64,000 nt of DNA from Costus lasius (GCA_027563935.2 CM050451.1:32937565-33001564), one strand, 5' to 3'; positions 9,229 through 21,235 are shown, numbered from the stretch's first letter. Translations and numbers: made by a program. Notes: generated by a model from the sequence alone, not told the origin.

Positions 9229-12200
9229 ATGAGCTTCAATGTGCGATCCCTACTGGAAAGGGAGAAGTTTGCTGGGCCAAACTTCTCAGACTGGTTCGGA
9301 CACCTTAAGATTGTTCTTAAGGCAGAGAGGAAACTGTATGTCCTCGAGACGGCTATACCGCCTCAACCCGCTCCGAACGCCACAAGGGCGGTTCGGGATG
9401 CCTATGAAAAGCATGTCAATGATAGCATTGATGTCGCTTGCCTGATGCTAGCGTCTATGACGCCACAGCTGCAGCGTCAGCATGAGGATATGTCTGCTAT
9501 AGAAATGATAGCAAACCTCAAGATGCTATATGCTGCACAGGCGAGGACTGAGCGCTATAATTTGACCAAGCTTTTCTTTCAGAGCAAACTGGCTGAAGGG
9601 AGTCTAGTGGGAGCTCATGTGCTCAAGATGATTGGGCACAAAGAGGCTCTAGAGAAACTGGGGCATACCATCAATCAGGAGCTTGCTGTAGACATTATTC
9701 TGCAGTCCCTCCCGGCCTCTTTCGATCCGTTCATTATTAATTTTAATATGAACAAGATCGACTGTACTCCGGCAGAGTTGCTGAATATGCTCTTGACTAC
9801 AGAGGAAACTCTAAAGGGAAAGCCTTCAACCTCTGTCTTGATGTTTCCTTCCAGGAACAAGAAGAAGGGGAAGAAGGGCAAAGCCCCTGTCAAGAATTAC
9901 AACAAGGCTCTGAAACAAAAGGTTAAGCGGTCGAAGGAATACAGGTGTTTCCATTGTGGCCAGCTGGGTCACTGGAAAAAGGACTGTAAAGCGCTCCAAG
10001 GAGATAAGAAGGGAAGTTTCGCTTCTGGCTCAGGTATATTTGTGACTGAAGTCATGATATCTTCTTCTTCTATTTCATGGGTGTTGGACACTGCATGTGG
10101 AGTTCACATTTGTTCAAATGTACAGGAACTCAAGAGAAGAAGACAGGTGGGACAGCATGAGGTGGACCTACGAGTTGGAAACGGGGCACGGGTTGCTGCT
10201 GTTGCTGTAGGAGAATATTACATCTCATTACCATCTGGACTTGTATTAGAACTGGACAATTGTTATTTTGTTCCGAGTATTACGAAAAATATTATCTCTA
10301 TTCCGGCTCTTGTCAGGAAAGGATTTTCCTTTGAATGCAATATTTCAAAGTGTGTTCTTTCTTATGATAATATTGTTTATGCTACTGGATCAATTAACAA
10401 TGGATTATTCATGTTGGACATGGAATGTTCTATACAAAATATTGATAATAAGAAAGCCAAGTATGCTGATGATAGCACCTTGTTATGGCATAGTCGTTTA
10501 GGCCATATTAACAAGAAGCGCATTAAGCGGTTGCATGATCATGGACTGCTGGGATCATTCTCCTATGAGGAGATTGATACATGCAAAGCTTGTTTAATGG
10601 GTAAAATGACGAAGTCTCCTTTTCCTAACAAAGGTCAAAGGGCTTCAGGTTTACTTGACCTTATACACAGTGATGTGTGTGGGCCATTTAGTAAACATGC
10701 CAGAGGTGGCTATTCATACTTCATTACCTTTACTGATGATTTCAGTAGATATGGGTATGTCTATCTAATGAGACATAAGAGTGAATCTTTTGACAAGTTC
10801 AAAGAGTTCAAAAATGAAGTACAGAATCAGCTAGGCCGAAATATCAAGGTACTTCGCTCAGATCGAGGTGGAGAATACCTAAGTCAAGAATTTACTAACT
10901 ATCTGAAGGAGTGTGGGATTATCTCACAGCTCACTCCGCCAGGAACACTGCAATGGAATGGTGTGTCCGAGAGGAGGAACAGAACCTTACTGGATATGGT
11001 TCGTTCAATGATGAGTCAAGCTACTCTACCTTACTCCTTTTGGGGATTTGCACTGGAAACAGCTGCAAAAGTACTAAACCGAGTGCCATCCAAGGCAGTT
11101 TCAAAGACTCCATATGAGTTATGGTATGGGAAACAGCCGAGCTTGACATTTATTAAGATCTGGGGTTGCGAGGCTTATGTCAAAAAGCTCGCCTCTGGGA
11201 AACTAGAGAGCAGATCTGATAAATGCATCTTTGTCGGTTACCCTATGGAAACTAAGGGTTATTATTTCTACGATTCCAAAGAGAACAAGGTATTTGTTGC
11301 TCGGACGGCCATTTTTCTTGAGAAGGAGTTTCTTCTGCAAGAGGCCAGTGGGAGAGAAATACAGCTGGATGAGAATCCAGAGGAAGGACAAAGTAGTCAA
11401 GCACAGTTGGATGAGCCTGAGCCGGTAGAACAGGTTATTGAACAACCTGAGGCACAGATATCACGGGAACCGCGAAGATCGGGAAGGATCCGTCGACAGC
11501 CTGAGTGCTATGACGGAGTCTACATCATTGATCATGATGAACCCCTCACTTATGCGGATGCGGTTAGTGGACCGGAGTCAGCGAGATGGCTTGAAGCTAT
11601 GCGAGCCGAGATGGACTCCATGTCAGATAATCAAGTCTGGGATTTGGTTGATCCGCCTCCGGGAGTAATCCCTATAGGCTGTAAATGGATCTTCAAGAAG
11701 AAGATTGACATGGATGGTAACGTGGTTACCTATAAGGGCAGGCTAGTTGCGAAAGGTTTCAAACAAATCTACGGGATAGATTATGATGAAACTTTCTCTC
11801 CTGTAGCCATGTTCAAGTCTATTCGGATTATTCTCGCGATAGCAGCATATTACGATTATGAGATCTGGCAGATGGATGTGAAGACCGCTTTCCTTAATGG
11901 AAAACTAGATGAGGATGTGTATATGACACAACCTGAAGGTTTCACTAATCCATCAGATCGTCATAAAATATGCAAGTTAAAGAAGTCCATTTATGGACTT
12001 AAACAAGCATCTAGGAGCTGGAATATTCGTTTTGATGAATCAATCTCTGAGTTTGGTTTCATCAAGAATGAAGATGACCCGTGTGTATATAAGAGGTTTA
12101 GTGGGAGCGTGATTACTTTCCTAGTCCTCTACGTTGATGATATCTTAATCATTGGAAACGATATTCCTGAACTGCATGCTGTTAAGGCATGGTTAAGAAA

Positions 12201-13113
12201 ATGTTTCCAGATGAAAGATCTAGGAGAAGCAGCCTATGTATTAGGTGTGAAGATCTACAGGGATAGATCTAAGAGGCTTCTCGGGCTGTGCCAGAGTACT
12301 TACATCGATAAAGTCCTGGAGAGATTCCATTTAGAGAATTCTAAAAGAGGATATCTTCCAGTCAGACATGGTCTGAATCTTTCAAAGAGTCAGTGTCCAC
12401 AAACACAGACTGAGAAAGATGAAATGGACAATACGCCTTATGCTTCGGCTATTGGGTCCATTATGTATGCGATGTTGTGTACTCGCCCAGACGTCGCTTA
12501 CGGGTTAAGCGTGACCAGTCGATTCCAAAGTAATCCAGGTCAGACGCACTGGATTGCAGTCAAGAACATTTTAAAATATCTGCGGAGGACCAAAGATATG
12601 TTCTTGATATATGGTGGTCAGGAAGAACTCAGTATAGAAGGATATACTGACGCTTCGTTCCAATCGGACCAGGATGATTTCCGATCGCAATTAGGCTATG
12701 TTTTTAGTTTGAATGGAGGAGCAGTGGTGTGAAAAAGTTTCAAACAGTCTATCGTTGCTGATTCCACAACAGAAGCCGAGTATGTTGCAGCCTCAGAAGC
12801 ATCTAAGGAGGCAGTGTGGATTCGTAAGTTCGTTTAGGAACTTGGTGTTGTTCCTTCGAGTGCAGATCCTTTGGTTATCTTCTATGATAACACTGGAGCA
12901 ATCGCACAAGCAAAGGAACCACGGTCGCACCAGAAGTCCAAGCACATACAGAGACGGTTTCACTTGATCCGGGAGATCATTGATCGTGGTGAGATTAAAA
13001 TCTGCAAGGTTCATACAGATGACAATCTGGCTGACCCGCTTACCAAGCCTCTGGCGCAGCAGAAGCATGAGAAGCACTGTAATAATATGGGTTTGAGATT
13101 TCTCAACCATTAG
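9229..13113 (+). pseudogene. A1 copia gag-pol polyprotein, two premature stops
   Basis: This single frame of 1294 codons encodes the capsid and replication enzymes of a Ty1/copia element. The order is gag; a CCHC zinc knuckle (C240 to C253); protease with DTACG at 287-291; integrase with H421, H426, C452, C455 and catalytic D482, D545, E581 (35 residues between the last two); reverse transcriptase with YVDD at 968-971; and RNase H. The protease-integrase-RT order is diagnostic of copia. TGA at 12730-12732 replaces the tryptophan codon of the other copies, and TAG at 12835-12837 replaces a glutamine codon, so the end of RNase H is lost. Apart from these two stops the frame is intact. ATG 9229 is the start shared with A2, A4 and A5. 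Confidence 0.95.
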
Positions 13114-13121
13114 ATTAAGTG

Positions 13122-13133
13122 CAAGTGGGAGAT
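13122..13133 (+). other. A1 polypurine tract
   Basis: CAAGTGGGAGAT directly precedes the 3' LTR and lies just after the gag-pol end. It is the expected plus-strand primer and is identical in the other A copies. Confidence 0.85.
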
Positions 13134-14816
13134 TGTTGGGGTGTGCCCTTAAGGCTAATGTTTGAGGCCTTGGGATTCTTTCAGTATCATGTATAAACTC
13201 TTAAGTTTATAAAGGCAATGGTTGTTATTCAGTTTGTTACATTGTCTGCTGCAATAAGTGTACTTCTGAATAATGTCTCAATGCTGTTCAGCTAGGCTGA
13301 CATGCTCTATGTCCTTAGTCGAGATATCTTGGTGAACATGAGACAGCCTTGGTATGATTGAGACTAATATGTGTTCTAATCTTATAGGATGCTTCGAGCA
13401 TGGAATAAGATGTAGACTCATGGGTACATTGGATGTACTGGACAGACCCTACTAGGATATTCAATTGCTTGTCACAATGTGAATAATCCTTGTTTGCAAC
13501 AAGTGGCACATGTCCTCTGACTTGAGATCACTTGTGTTTCTAAATGATGATTGTCATTGTTTTGAGGTAGTTCAATATCATTTGAAACATAATGGTTATA
13601 GACTATCTTGGATAATGATCATGAGTCATGTTAGGGCACTAGTGATAGATATAGGATTGCCGTCTCCTTGTTTAAGGAGTGTGATGTTCTAAAGGGGCCC
13701 CCTCGGCTGAGATGATTGAGAAAGTGTATGGCCATACCCAGGTGACTATCATCATCTAATCTAATCATGCTCATCATATTGGAGCTACAGGCTTGACACG
13801 CTTGTCCAATAAGAACATCCAGTGGCAAAGGAATCATGTATGCCTCGTGAAGTGGATTCACACTTGTGCTGTGGTTTGGGTGTAGTCTTGGAAGACTCTT
13901 TCCTTTATATCGGGAGACAGTGATGTGTTGCTAGATACCCCTCACTGATCGTGATAACGTAAGTTATCGTTACCGACATTTAAAGGAAACCCTCAGGGTC
14001 GCATAATTTGATGATATGGCTTACTTAAGTCAGATCGTGTGGACTGAATTATCAGGGTTCAGTTTAAAGGGATTTAATCTCTGATTGTGAGTGAGATCTG
14101 GTCTGATCATGTTTGATTGATTAGGACTTGAGATCGGTAAGCTTCGATCGAGAGAATGGATGCTAGATCGGTGAGATCAGGGTGCATCAAGAGATGAACG
14201 GTTAGATCTGGAACCTTAGGGTTTAATTTGATCTGGACTAAAGGCTTGGCTTGATTGGTTTTTGAACCAAATCAAAATGAACCAGCTCATCAAGTGAGCG
14301 CATGGTTCAAGGGGAGAGGGTGTAACGACTAGTTCACTTGGCGTGAACGTTTAAGCGTATGTGGGTTTCTATTTTTGGAAACCATGAACTCCACATGAGA
14401 CACGCTTCACGTTCGAATAGAAGTGAGTTCTATTCTCGCCTTTCCCGAGAGTCCTCTTGACGTTTTCGTGTGTGGCGACACCTTGAAGCTTCGTGAGGAT
14501 TCAGCCAAGAAGGAAAAATCTTCTCATCCCTTTCACTCGACAAGAACTCCTTAGAACCTTGCTAGCACAAGGAGCACTAAGGGAGTAGGCGACATCATTT
14601 GTGTGCGCACCATTTGGAGGAGAAGCGCTTGAGTCTCTTCTTCCTAGACGCCATCCAAGCAATGGCTTTGGTGAGAATCGATTCCTTGATTCTTATTTGC
14701 AATCACTTATAAGTTGATCATATAATATGAAAAGATCCTAGAAACCCCTTCCGCTGCATGAAAACCTCCATATGCGCCTATCTAGGGTTTCGCCCCCTTT
14801 GTTAAGGGGACTTTCA
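13134..14816 (+). repeat. A1 3' LTR
   Basis: It is the same length as the 5' LTR (1683 bases), with only scattered substitutions. It ends TTTCA followed by the duplicated AACCA. Confidence 0.95.
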
Positions 14817-16389
14817 AACCAATGTCAAATTTCAAAAATAGATATGCATTGAAGAAATAAATCTAACATGATAGGGTTTTTCTCTAATCACAAGTATAAA
14901 TACTCACATCATCAAGGAAGATATTTTATCAATAGAAATTTTATCAATAAATCATGCCATCATATAGTAGAAAGTGGATCGTATGCTTTCATCAATTTTA
15001 ACAACAAATTTGAATAATATCATCATCAAAACAATGAGTTCCATATATCCATAAAATCATTTTTCAAGAGAAAACCAATAAGTAGTATAAATATGATAAA
15101 GTCAAAGATACACTATAAGAAATAGTCATTAATAAGAGAGTGCAAGTGATACTCACAAAACTATATAGATCATGCTCAATCATTGTCAGGCCAATGCAGC
15201 TGGGTCCAAAGCTATGCCTTTTGAAAATTTTCTACAAAATTTAAGGTACACAAGGCTCACATAAGGCTTAGATCAAAAACAGTGTCGGGGCAGATGGTGC
15301 TAGGTCCAAAGATGTGCCTTCTCAAAATTTTTACCTGCACAATTGAAGATACATAAGGCTCAGGCTAAAAATAGTCTTTAAAAATAATAATGATAAAAAT
15401 AATTTTCTGAAAGGAGAATCAGAGATGTCGCCGGAGGTCTGAAGAGGATGCCAGTGGAAAGAGTTGAGCAGGCAAGAAGCTGAGTTGAACAGAGGCTTAC
15501 TGAAAAGTAGCTAGTAATGATGGTGATGGTGCCGATAGTAGAGTGAGTAATCTCTAGTGGCCTGCTAGAGAATACAGTCTTGGAGGTGAGGTCGTCAGCC
15601 GGTGGTGCAAGAGATAGCACTGCAAAAATAAAAACCAGTCACTAATAAATATTCTACTGCATAAATAAATAAAATCAATAGAATAAGAGGCAGTAGAAGA
15701 AGTAAGAGCCTGCAGATGGTATAATCCTGTGTCGACGGCTGGAAACAGTGATGTCAGAGGCAGATGCAGTGGTGGCTAGAGGTGGAAGATAGTTGCACTT
15801 GAAGATTTCTAAATCTGGAGGCAAAATAAGCAATAACAAGTAGAAAGCAAACAAAGCAGTTTTTGAAATTTTTTTTTTATGAAAAGTAGCCATACCCTAG
15901 AATAGAATTTAATGTTCCAAATAGAAAATGAACAGAACCAAGTTGTAGAATAAGATATATTCTTTTCAGACGTATGGAAATCAAATGATCAAAATCTATC
16001 ATAAATTTAGGGCATCAACAGAAAGAAGGCTACTCAGATTGAAAACTGCACAAACTGCATAAAAGTTAATCAGATTCAAAAAGTTGCTATGTGTCCTAGA
16101 ATGATCAAAAATTTTTTTCATGAAAATAGTTTATCCACAAGGTAGAACGACACACGAACTTCCAATTCCAAATGAAAAATCAGGGTTTCAAGTTATTTAA
16201 GCATCTTAAAAAGCTGTAGCAAAAGTGCTAATCAGATTAGTGAGAAGAAAACTGCTGCAGAAATTAATCAAAATCGAAAAGTTGCTATCGGTTTTAGAAT
16301 GATCCATGGACTTTAAAATTCAAAAAAAATATCTAGATGATAGACAAAGATGAGTACTTCCATGTTGTGCCATAGATTAAAATTTTTGC
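14817..16389 (-). repeat. G1 internal non-coding region, right tandem unit
   Basis: The block continues 5430-5741 after the A1 insertion and duplicates 2287-3860. No gene is seen. Beyond 16389 the two G1 units diverge because the left unit carries a deletion. Confidence 0.8.
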
Positions 16390-16873
16390 CATCCTAGTTT
16401 CTTAAAATCGCAGCGAGAAAACACCTAGTCAAGTAAGCAGAATACAGAAAGCATGTTTCAAATTATGGCACCGTATTACACATTACGGTACTACCGTATT
16501 ATTCAAAGAACTCTCGAGAAAGAAATCACTCAAAATTACGGCACATGAAAGACATTACGGCCCTGCCGTAAAATTTACAAAACTTTCTATCCAAAACGGA
16601 CCGAAAATACGGTACCGTAAAACCAATTACGGCGGTGCCATATTATGCGCCAAAATTTGTTTTCACCTACAAAAATAGAAGAAAAGTTAATTCAAAAAAT
16701 AAATAAAAATACAAGAGTGTTTGGGTTGCCTCCCAAGAAGCGCTAATTTTTAGGTCATTAGCTTGACCAAAAATCAAACATCATGGTGAAGTAGGTGAAT
16801 CAGTTCCAAAGTAAATAGCTTGTAATTTTTTCCTTTTCCGCTGTCCAAAAAGTTCAGCCACTAATCCAAAAAT
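16390..16873 (-). other. G1 3' untranslated region with second ACGG/CCGT cluster
   Basis: At 16722-16744 the minus strand reads AGCGCTTCTTGGGAGGCAACCC in effect, a motif I know from the region after pol in Tat/Athila elements. Here it follows a gag-like frame directly, which suggests pol is absent. Between 16456 and 16640 there are several ACGG...CCGT inverted pairs like those in the LTRs. Confidence 0.6.
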
Positions 16874-18157
16874 TCAGAATTTCATGTAAATCACAATCAC
16901 CGTGGCTTTCTCAAATATGTAGAAATTACATTCAAAATTTTCAATAATCTTCCTATGTTTGTCAGTAAGCAAAATCATAAGTCCTTTCTTCAAATTCATG
17001 TCTTCAATTGCAATAGGACTTTGATCAAAAGATATAAGCATTGGATCATCAAAATAAGTTTTATGTATTTCATTAGATTCCACAATAAAGCATAATTTTT
17101 CAAATTCATCAAAAGATTCAACAAAAGATATGGGCAAAACATCAGAGTGAGATTCATCAATGTTTGTAATTTTCAATTCTTTTTCAATTTCCACATGTTC
17201 ATCATCAAACAATTTTTTAATATCAAAATTATCAACAAAATCAAGATGAGACTCTTCAAAATCAATTTCCTCATACCTCCCCTCAAATAATTCATCATCA
17301 GAAGAGTCAAAATCAGAATTATATGAAAAAGAATTAATAGAATCAGAGTTGACCACAAGAGATTTATCATTAATTTCAAAAATATCACTAAAATCATAGT
17401 GGGGTTCATTAATGTCTATAATTTTTGAACCTTCATCATACTCATCAGATTTAACCATAAATAAGTTATTATCAAAATCAGGATTATCATCAAAAGAAGG
17501 TTTTTCAATTTCAATTTTTTCAACCTTTTCCACAAATAAATTAGTAGATGGATCAATTTCACAATAATCAAAATTAGAGTGAGATTCATGAATATTCACA
17601 TAAGACTCAATCTCAAAACAATCATAATCAGAGGGGGAATTTTCTAAATCAAGTTCTTCAGTTTCAAACTCAAATAAAAAATCTTGTTGTGCTCTTTGGG
17701 TTTCCAAAATTTTAGAATTAGCAGTTAAAGATTCTACTTGAGAAGCAAGTTAACTAATCATGCCCTTAAGTTCTTCAATTTTTTTACTTCTATTTGTCAT
17801 GAGTTGGTTTTGATTTGACATGAATTTTTCAAGCATGGATTCTAACTTAGATTTTCCAGTATCCTCAAAGCATGGCACAGAAACATGATCAGAGCAATCA
17901 TCATAAAAAGAAGTTTGATTTCCCCAACTAGGATAATAATGATCATCTTGATAACATGATGAATTAGAATTTTGAGGCATTAAAATTTTGCAATCAGAAG
18001 TATTATGATCATAAGACTTACAAATATTACATGTAACAAAATAAGAGTGTAATTTCGCTATTTCTGCAAGAGTCATCTCTGAATAATCTTTATGCTCACC
18101 TTGTTGCATGTATACCTTACCTCTTTCAGAAGCCCATGAATTATGATGAAAAGACAT
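16874..18157 (-). pseudogene. G1 zinc-knuckle and acidic-repeat protein (gag-like), one stop
   Basis: Read leftwards from ATG 18157 (MSFHHNSW), the frame has 428 codons with a TAA at 17750-17752, most simply a mutated CAA. It contains a CCHC knuckle (CNICKSYDHNTSDC, residues 43-56), then a helical stretch rich in K, E, M and L that resembles the gag C-terminus of Tat/Athila elements. After the stop comes a very acidic region with degenerate repeats around ESHSNFD, EPHYDFSD, ESHLDFVD and ESHSD. The large capsid domain seen in G2 is absent, as are protease, RT and integrase. An upstream start at 18253 is possible but adds a hydrophobic segment. The function is unknown; it may be a packaging protein of a non-autonomous element. 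Confidence 0.6.
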
Positions 18158-18404
18158 ATTTACCAAATCAACCAAGAACAGAAGGATAATCCAATGCCAA
18201 TAAATCAATTTTTTTTTTGAATATATAATAAAAATAGAAAATCTAAAACACAATCAAATTCACAAATTTCAGAAATGCTCAGTTCTGTCACAACTTCTGA
18301 AAATCCAAAACCTGCAAAAACAAAAAAAAACAAAGTTAAATCTAAAACAAATAAAACCTAGTCTAGCAATACTAACAACTATTTTGATATTAACAAAACT
18401 AAGG

Positions 18405-18604
18405 TCCCCGGCAACGGCGCCAAAAACTTGATATGTCCCAAGTTGTTTAGCATGTACCTAGAACTAATCCCCAGCAACGGCGCCAAAAACTTGTTGTGAT
18501 CCGAAAGGACACACTTTTAAATACAAGTAGGTAGACTAATTTAAGGAGTCATAGCCAAAACTTGTTTGGCGCATAGAGAACTGTCACCCCCTAATACGGC
18601 TCCA
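18405..18604 (-). other. G1 primer binding site region with three PBS-like copies
   Basis: On the minus strand TGGCGCCGTTGCCGGGGA lies at 18405-18422, TGGCGCCGTTGCTGGGGA at 18468-18485, and a decayed TGGAGCCGTATTAGGGG near 18587-18604. Each is preceded by ATCAAG- or CAACAAG-like sequence. This is the primer site type of Tat/Athila gypsy elements. Having three copies next to one LTR is unusual. Confidence 0.75.
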
Positions 18605-18619
18605 AAATCTTGTTGTCCC

Positions 18620-20511
18620 TAAACTTGTAGTGTCCGCAAGTGCATGGATACACGAAGTAATAAAAAAAAATATCAATCCATAGAGACCTTATTGTTAAGT
18701 ACCAAATAATCGTATTCTTGCCAGCTAAGTAAATCGAATATGAGGCAAGTGAACGATATAGAGAGAACACAAAAGATAATCAGAGAGATAAACTGGGACT
18801 AGGGTTTCATCCACCTTGATTTCAATGATTAGATATAAATAAAAGGTTTGTCAATCAAATCTTGTTATGATAAAGACTTAATTTACTTCATAAAGAGATT
18901 ATCTCACTTTCGTGCAGACAATCATGTAGGGACCAATCCTCGCTTTCGTGCAAGATTTATCCCAATGCTAAAGATAAGTAAATCATCAATCAGAGAATTC
19001 GAATATCACTTTCGTGCATCCGAGACTCAACACAAGTTCTACCTATGGTTCTCCAACGTTCCGATCCTCACTTTCCTACTAGATCTCCACGTTTGACTAA
19101 CTAACTTAATCCTGGGTTCATGATTATCAACATGGCAATTAATCACTAAAATAAAGAAATAAGAACCTAACATAATTTCTTACGGTGAGTTCCTATTTAT
19201 CAATTTTAGGGTTCCAATTCTCAAGCAAGTCACCTTTCGGCCCTTATTGCAAGAACTCTAAACATGATGACAAGAAATAAACTAAGGAGAAACTTAGAGC
19301 AATGATCACATAGGTAAAATTATCATGGCAAAATTATCTTGACAAAATAAAAAGGTATCTAATCATATAAAATCAAAGGGGATTACACCCCGTGTCCCAA
19401 AATATGTCTAAGCTTGCATGGAGAAAGAAAAACAATCAACCATAGTTTCAAAGTATCAGAAGTTGAAGAGAAGGAAGAAATAAACTTTACAACATGGCTG
19501 TGAAATTAAACACAGCCGTAATTTGCAAGGAACTCGCTGTGAATAGTGCTGGTGATGCTTCTTTCATTGATTCCTCCTTCGATCGGACTCCTTTTGCTCT
19601 GAAACTTCTGTGGTGTCCTCCTCTCCTCCAAACGAAGCTTCAGTGTAAATATTGCGGCCGGAGATGACCTCTACGCCTCTTGGCACAAGGCCAAACTTTT
19701 GTGGTGTGTGTGTCTTCTCCTCTTAAAGACGAGTCCGTAGCGACTTTCAGATCTAAATTTGGAGCTTTGGATCAAAAGTTATGGCCTGCGCAAGATTCGG
19801 CCACGGAAAACTCGCGTTTTTGACTGGTATTACGGCCTTGTTATATTTTACGGCAGTGCCGTATTTTCATTCTGCGTGTTCTGGGTAAAAATTACGGCCC
19901 GTAAAATGCTTCTCGACCGTGCCGTAAAATCGGACGAGTTCTCTGGTCTAAAGTGTCTAGAAAATACGGCACTGTAATCTGGTTTACGGCACTTCCATAA
20001 AATCGGCTGAACTCTCTGTTCGGAAGTGACTGGAAAATACGGTCTGTGTAATCCTTTACGGTGGTGCCGTAAAATTAGAAAAGTTTCTGTTCTCAAGCGC
20101 TCCAAAATACGGTACCGTAATCTAGTTTACGGTACTGCCGTAAAATCTGAAAGACCTTCTATTCGGAAACTCCTCAAAATACGGCAGTGGCTCGGATTTT
20201 ACAGTAGCGTATGAAAAGACGGTACCGTAAAATAGGTTACGGCACTACCGTAATTTGCTGAGTTACTCCGTTTTGCATGAAATTTCTTGGGTGATCCCCT
20301 CTTGATGATGGTAACTCTTCTATGTGTTTGATTTTGCTTGAAAACTCCTTGAAATAATGTCATTTTACCTAAAAATCATGAAAAACCAAAATAGAAGTAG
20401 ACTTTGCAATATTTGATGAAATTAGCATGAAAACAAGTAAAAGATCCTCAATTTTAGCATGAAAAGATACATAAAATGATACAATATATACTATATATTT
20501 TGGTGTCATCA
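18620..20511 (-). repeat. G1 5' LTR (right), nearly full length
   Basis: On the minus strand the LTR starts TGATGACACC at 20511 and ends close to the decayed primer site. The inner end is uncertain by about 15 bases. The inner third ends with ATTACTTCGTGTATCC, closely similar to the end of the G2 LTR (ATTACTTCGACGTATCC). It carries the palindromic array (19887-20265) and three CTTTCGTGCA motifs at about 18908, 18942 and 19010. Confidence 0.75.
19887..20265. repeat. Tandem 72 bp palindromic ACGG/CCGT array, right G1 LTR
   Basis: Units start at 19887, 19961, 20034, 20104 and 20176 (70-74 bases apart), each with AAAATTACGG or AAAATACGG. Pairs such as ACGGTACCGT and ACGGTACTGCCGT form short inverted repeats. 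CG density is far above the surrounding AT-rich LTR. Confidence 0.8.
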
Positions 20512-21235
20512 CTAGTGTCCCATCACATAGGCTGAGAGAGACGACATGGGTTGAGTACCCTATGCTTCGGCAGTAGGTTTGATCATGTATGTAATGTTAT
20601 GTAGTAGACCAGACTTGGCTTATGCTGTGAGCATGACTAGCCGATACCAATCCAATCCAGGTCTACAGTACTGGGTGGTTGTAAAGAACATTCTAAAGTA
20701 TCTGAGAAGAACTAAAGATTTGTTCTTGGTCTATGGGAGACAGGAAGAGGTAAGTGTTCAGGGCTACACTGACGCATCATTCAAGTCTGACCCTGATGAC
20801 TTCAGATCGCAGGTCGGCTATGTGCTCAAGGTGAATGGTGGTGTTGTATGCTGCAAATCCTTCAAGCAGTCCACTATAGCTGATTCTACGACCAAGGCTG
20901 AGTATGTTGCCGCTTCTGAGGCAGCTAAAGAAGCCGTTTGGATTCAGAAGTTCATATATGAACTTCAGGTGGTTCCAGCTGCTGTGGATCCAATCGAGCT
21001 CTATTGTGACAACAATGGAGCGATTGCACAGGCAAAAGAACCAAGGTCTCATCAAAAATCCAAACACATACTTAGAAGATTTCACCTGATCAGAGAGATC
21101 ATTGACCGAGGTGATGTCAACATAAGCAGAGTTGACATAGATAACAATCTGGCAGACCCACTTACCAAGGCTTTAGCGCAGTAGAAGCATGATGGTCATA
21201 CGAGGGACATGGGGTTGAGATATCTCAACAACTAA
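20512..21235 (+). pseudogene. Family B copia pol, C-terminal RT/RNase H fragment (B2)
   Basis: The frame shows VPYASAVG, CSRPDLAYAV, YTDASF, AEYVAASEAAKEAVW, the catalytic-type YCDNNGAIA, and a final LADPLTKALAQ block, typical of the end of copia RT and RNase H. It is related to family A but clearly distinct. TAG at 20528-20530, TGA at 20552-20554 and TAG at 21182-21184 break it. The natural end is TAA at 21233-21235, and the LTR follows 21 bases later. The upstream part of the gene is cut off by the G1 LTR at 20511, and no matching upstream part appears on the other side of G1. Confidence 0.85.

Larger units (their letters stand above)
5742..14816 (+). mobile_element. Copia element A1, complete, inserted in G1
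   Basis: This is a full Ty1/copia structure of 9075 bases: two LTRs of 1683 bases, initiator-Met primer site, a 1.8 kb leader, one gag-pol frame and a polypurine tract. The target duplication AACCA lies at 5737-5741 and 14817-14821. The empty site survives in the left G1 unit at about 2287, which proves the insertion boundaries. About a dozen differences between the LTRs were seen by eye, so the insertion is young. The polyprotein is broken by two stop codons. Confidence 0.96.

Noticed and set aside
9675..9893. Antisense frames inside gag and pol (for example 9675-9893 and 12793-13110)
   Set aside because: They are shadows of the strongly conserved sense frame and repeat only with the element.
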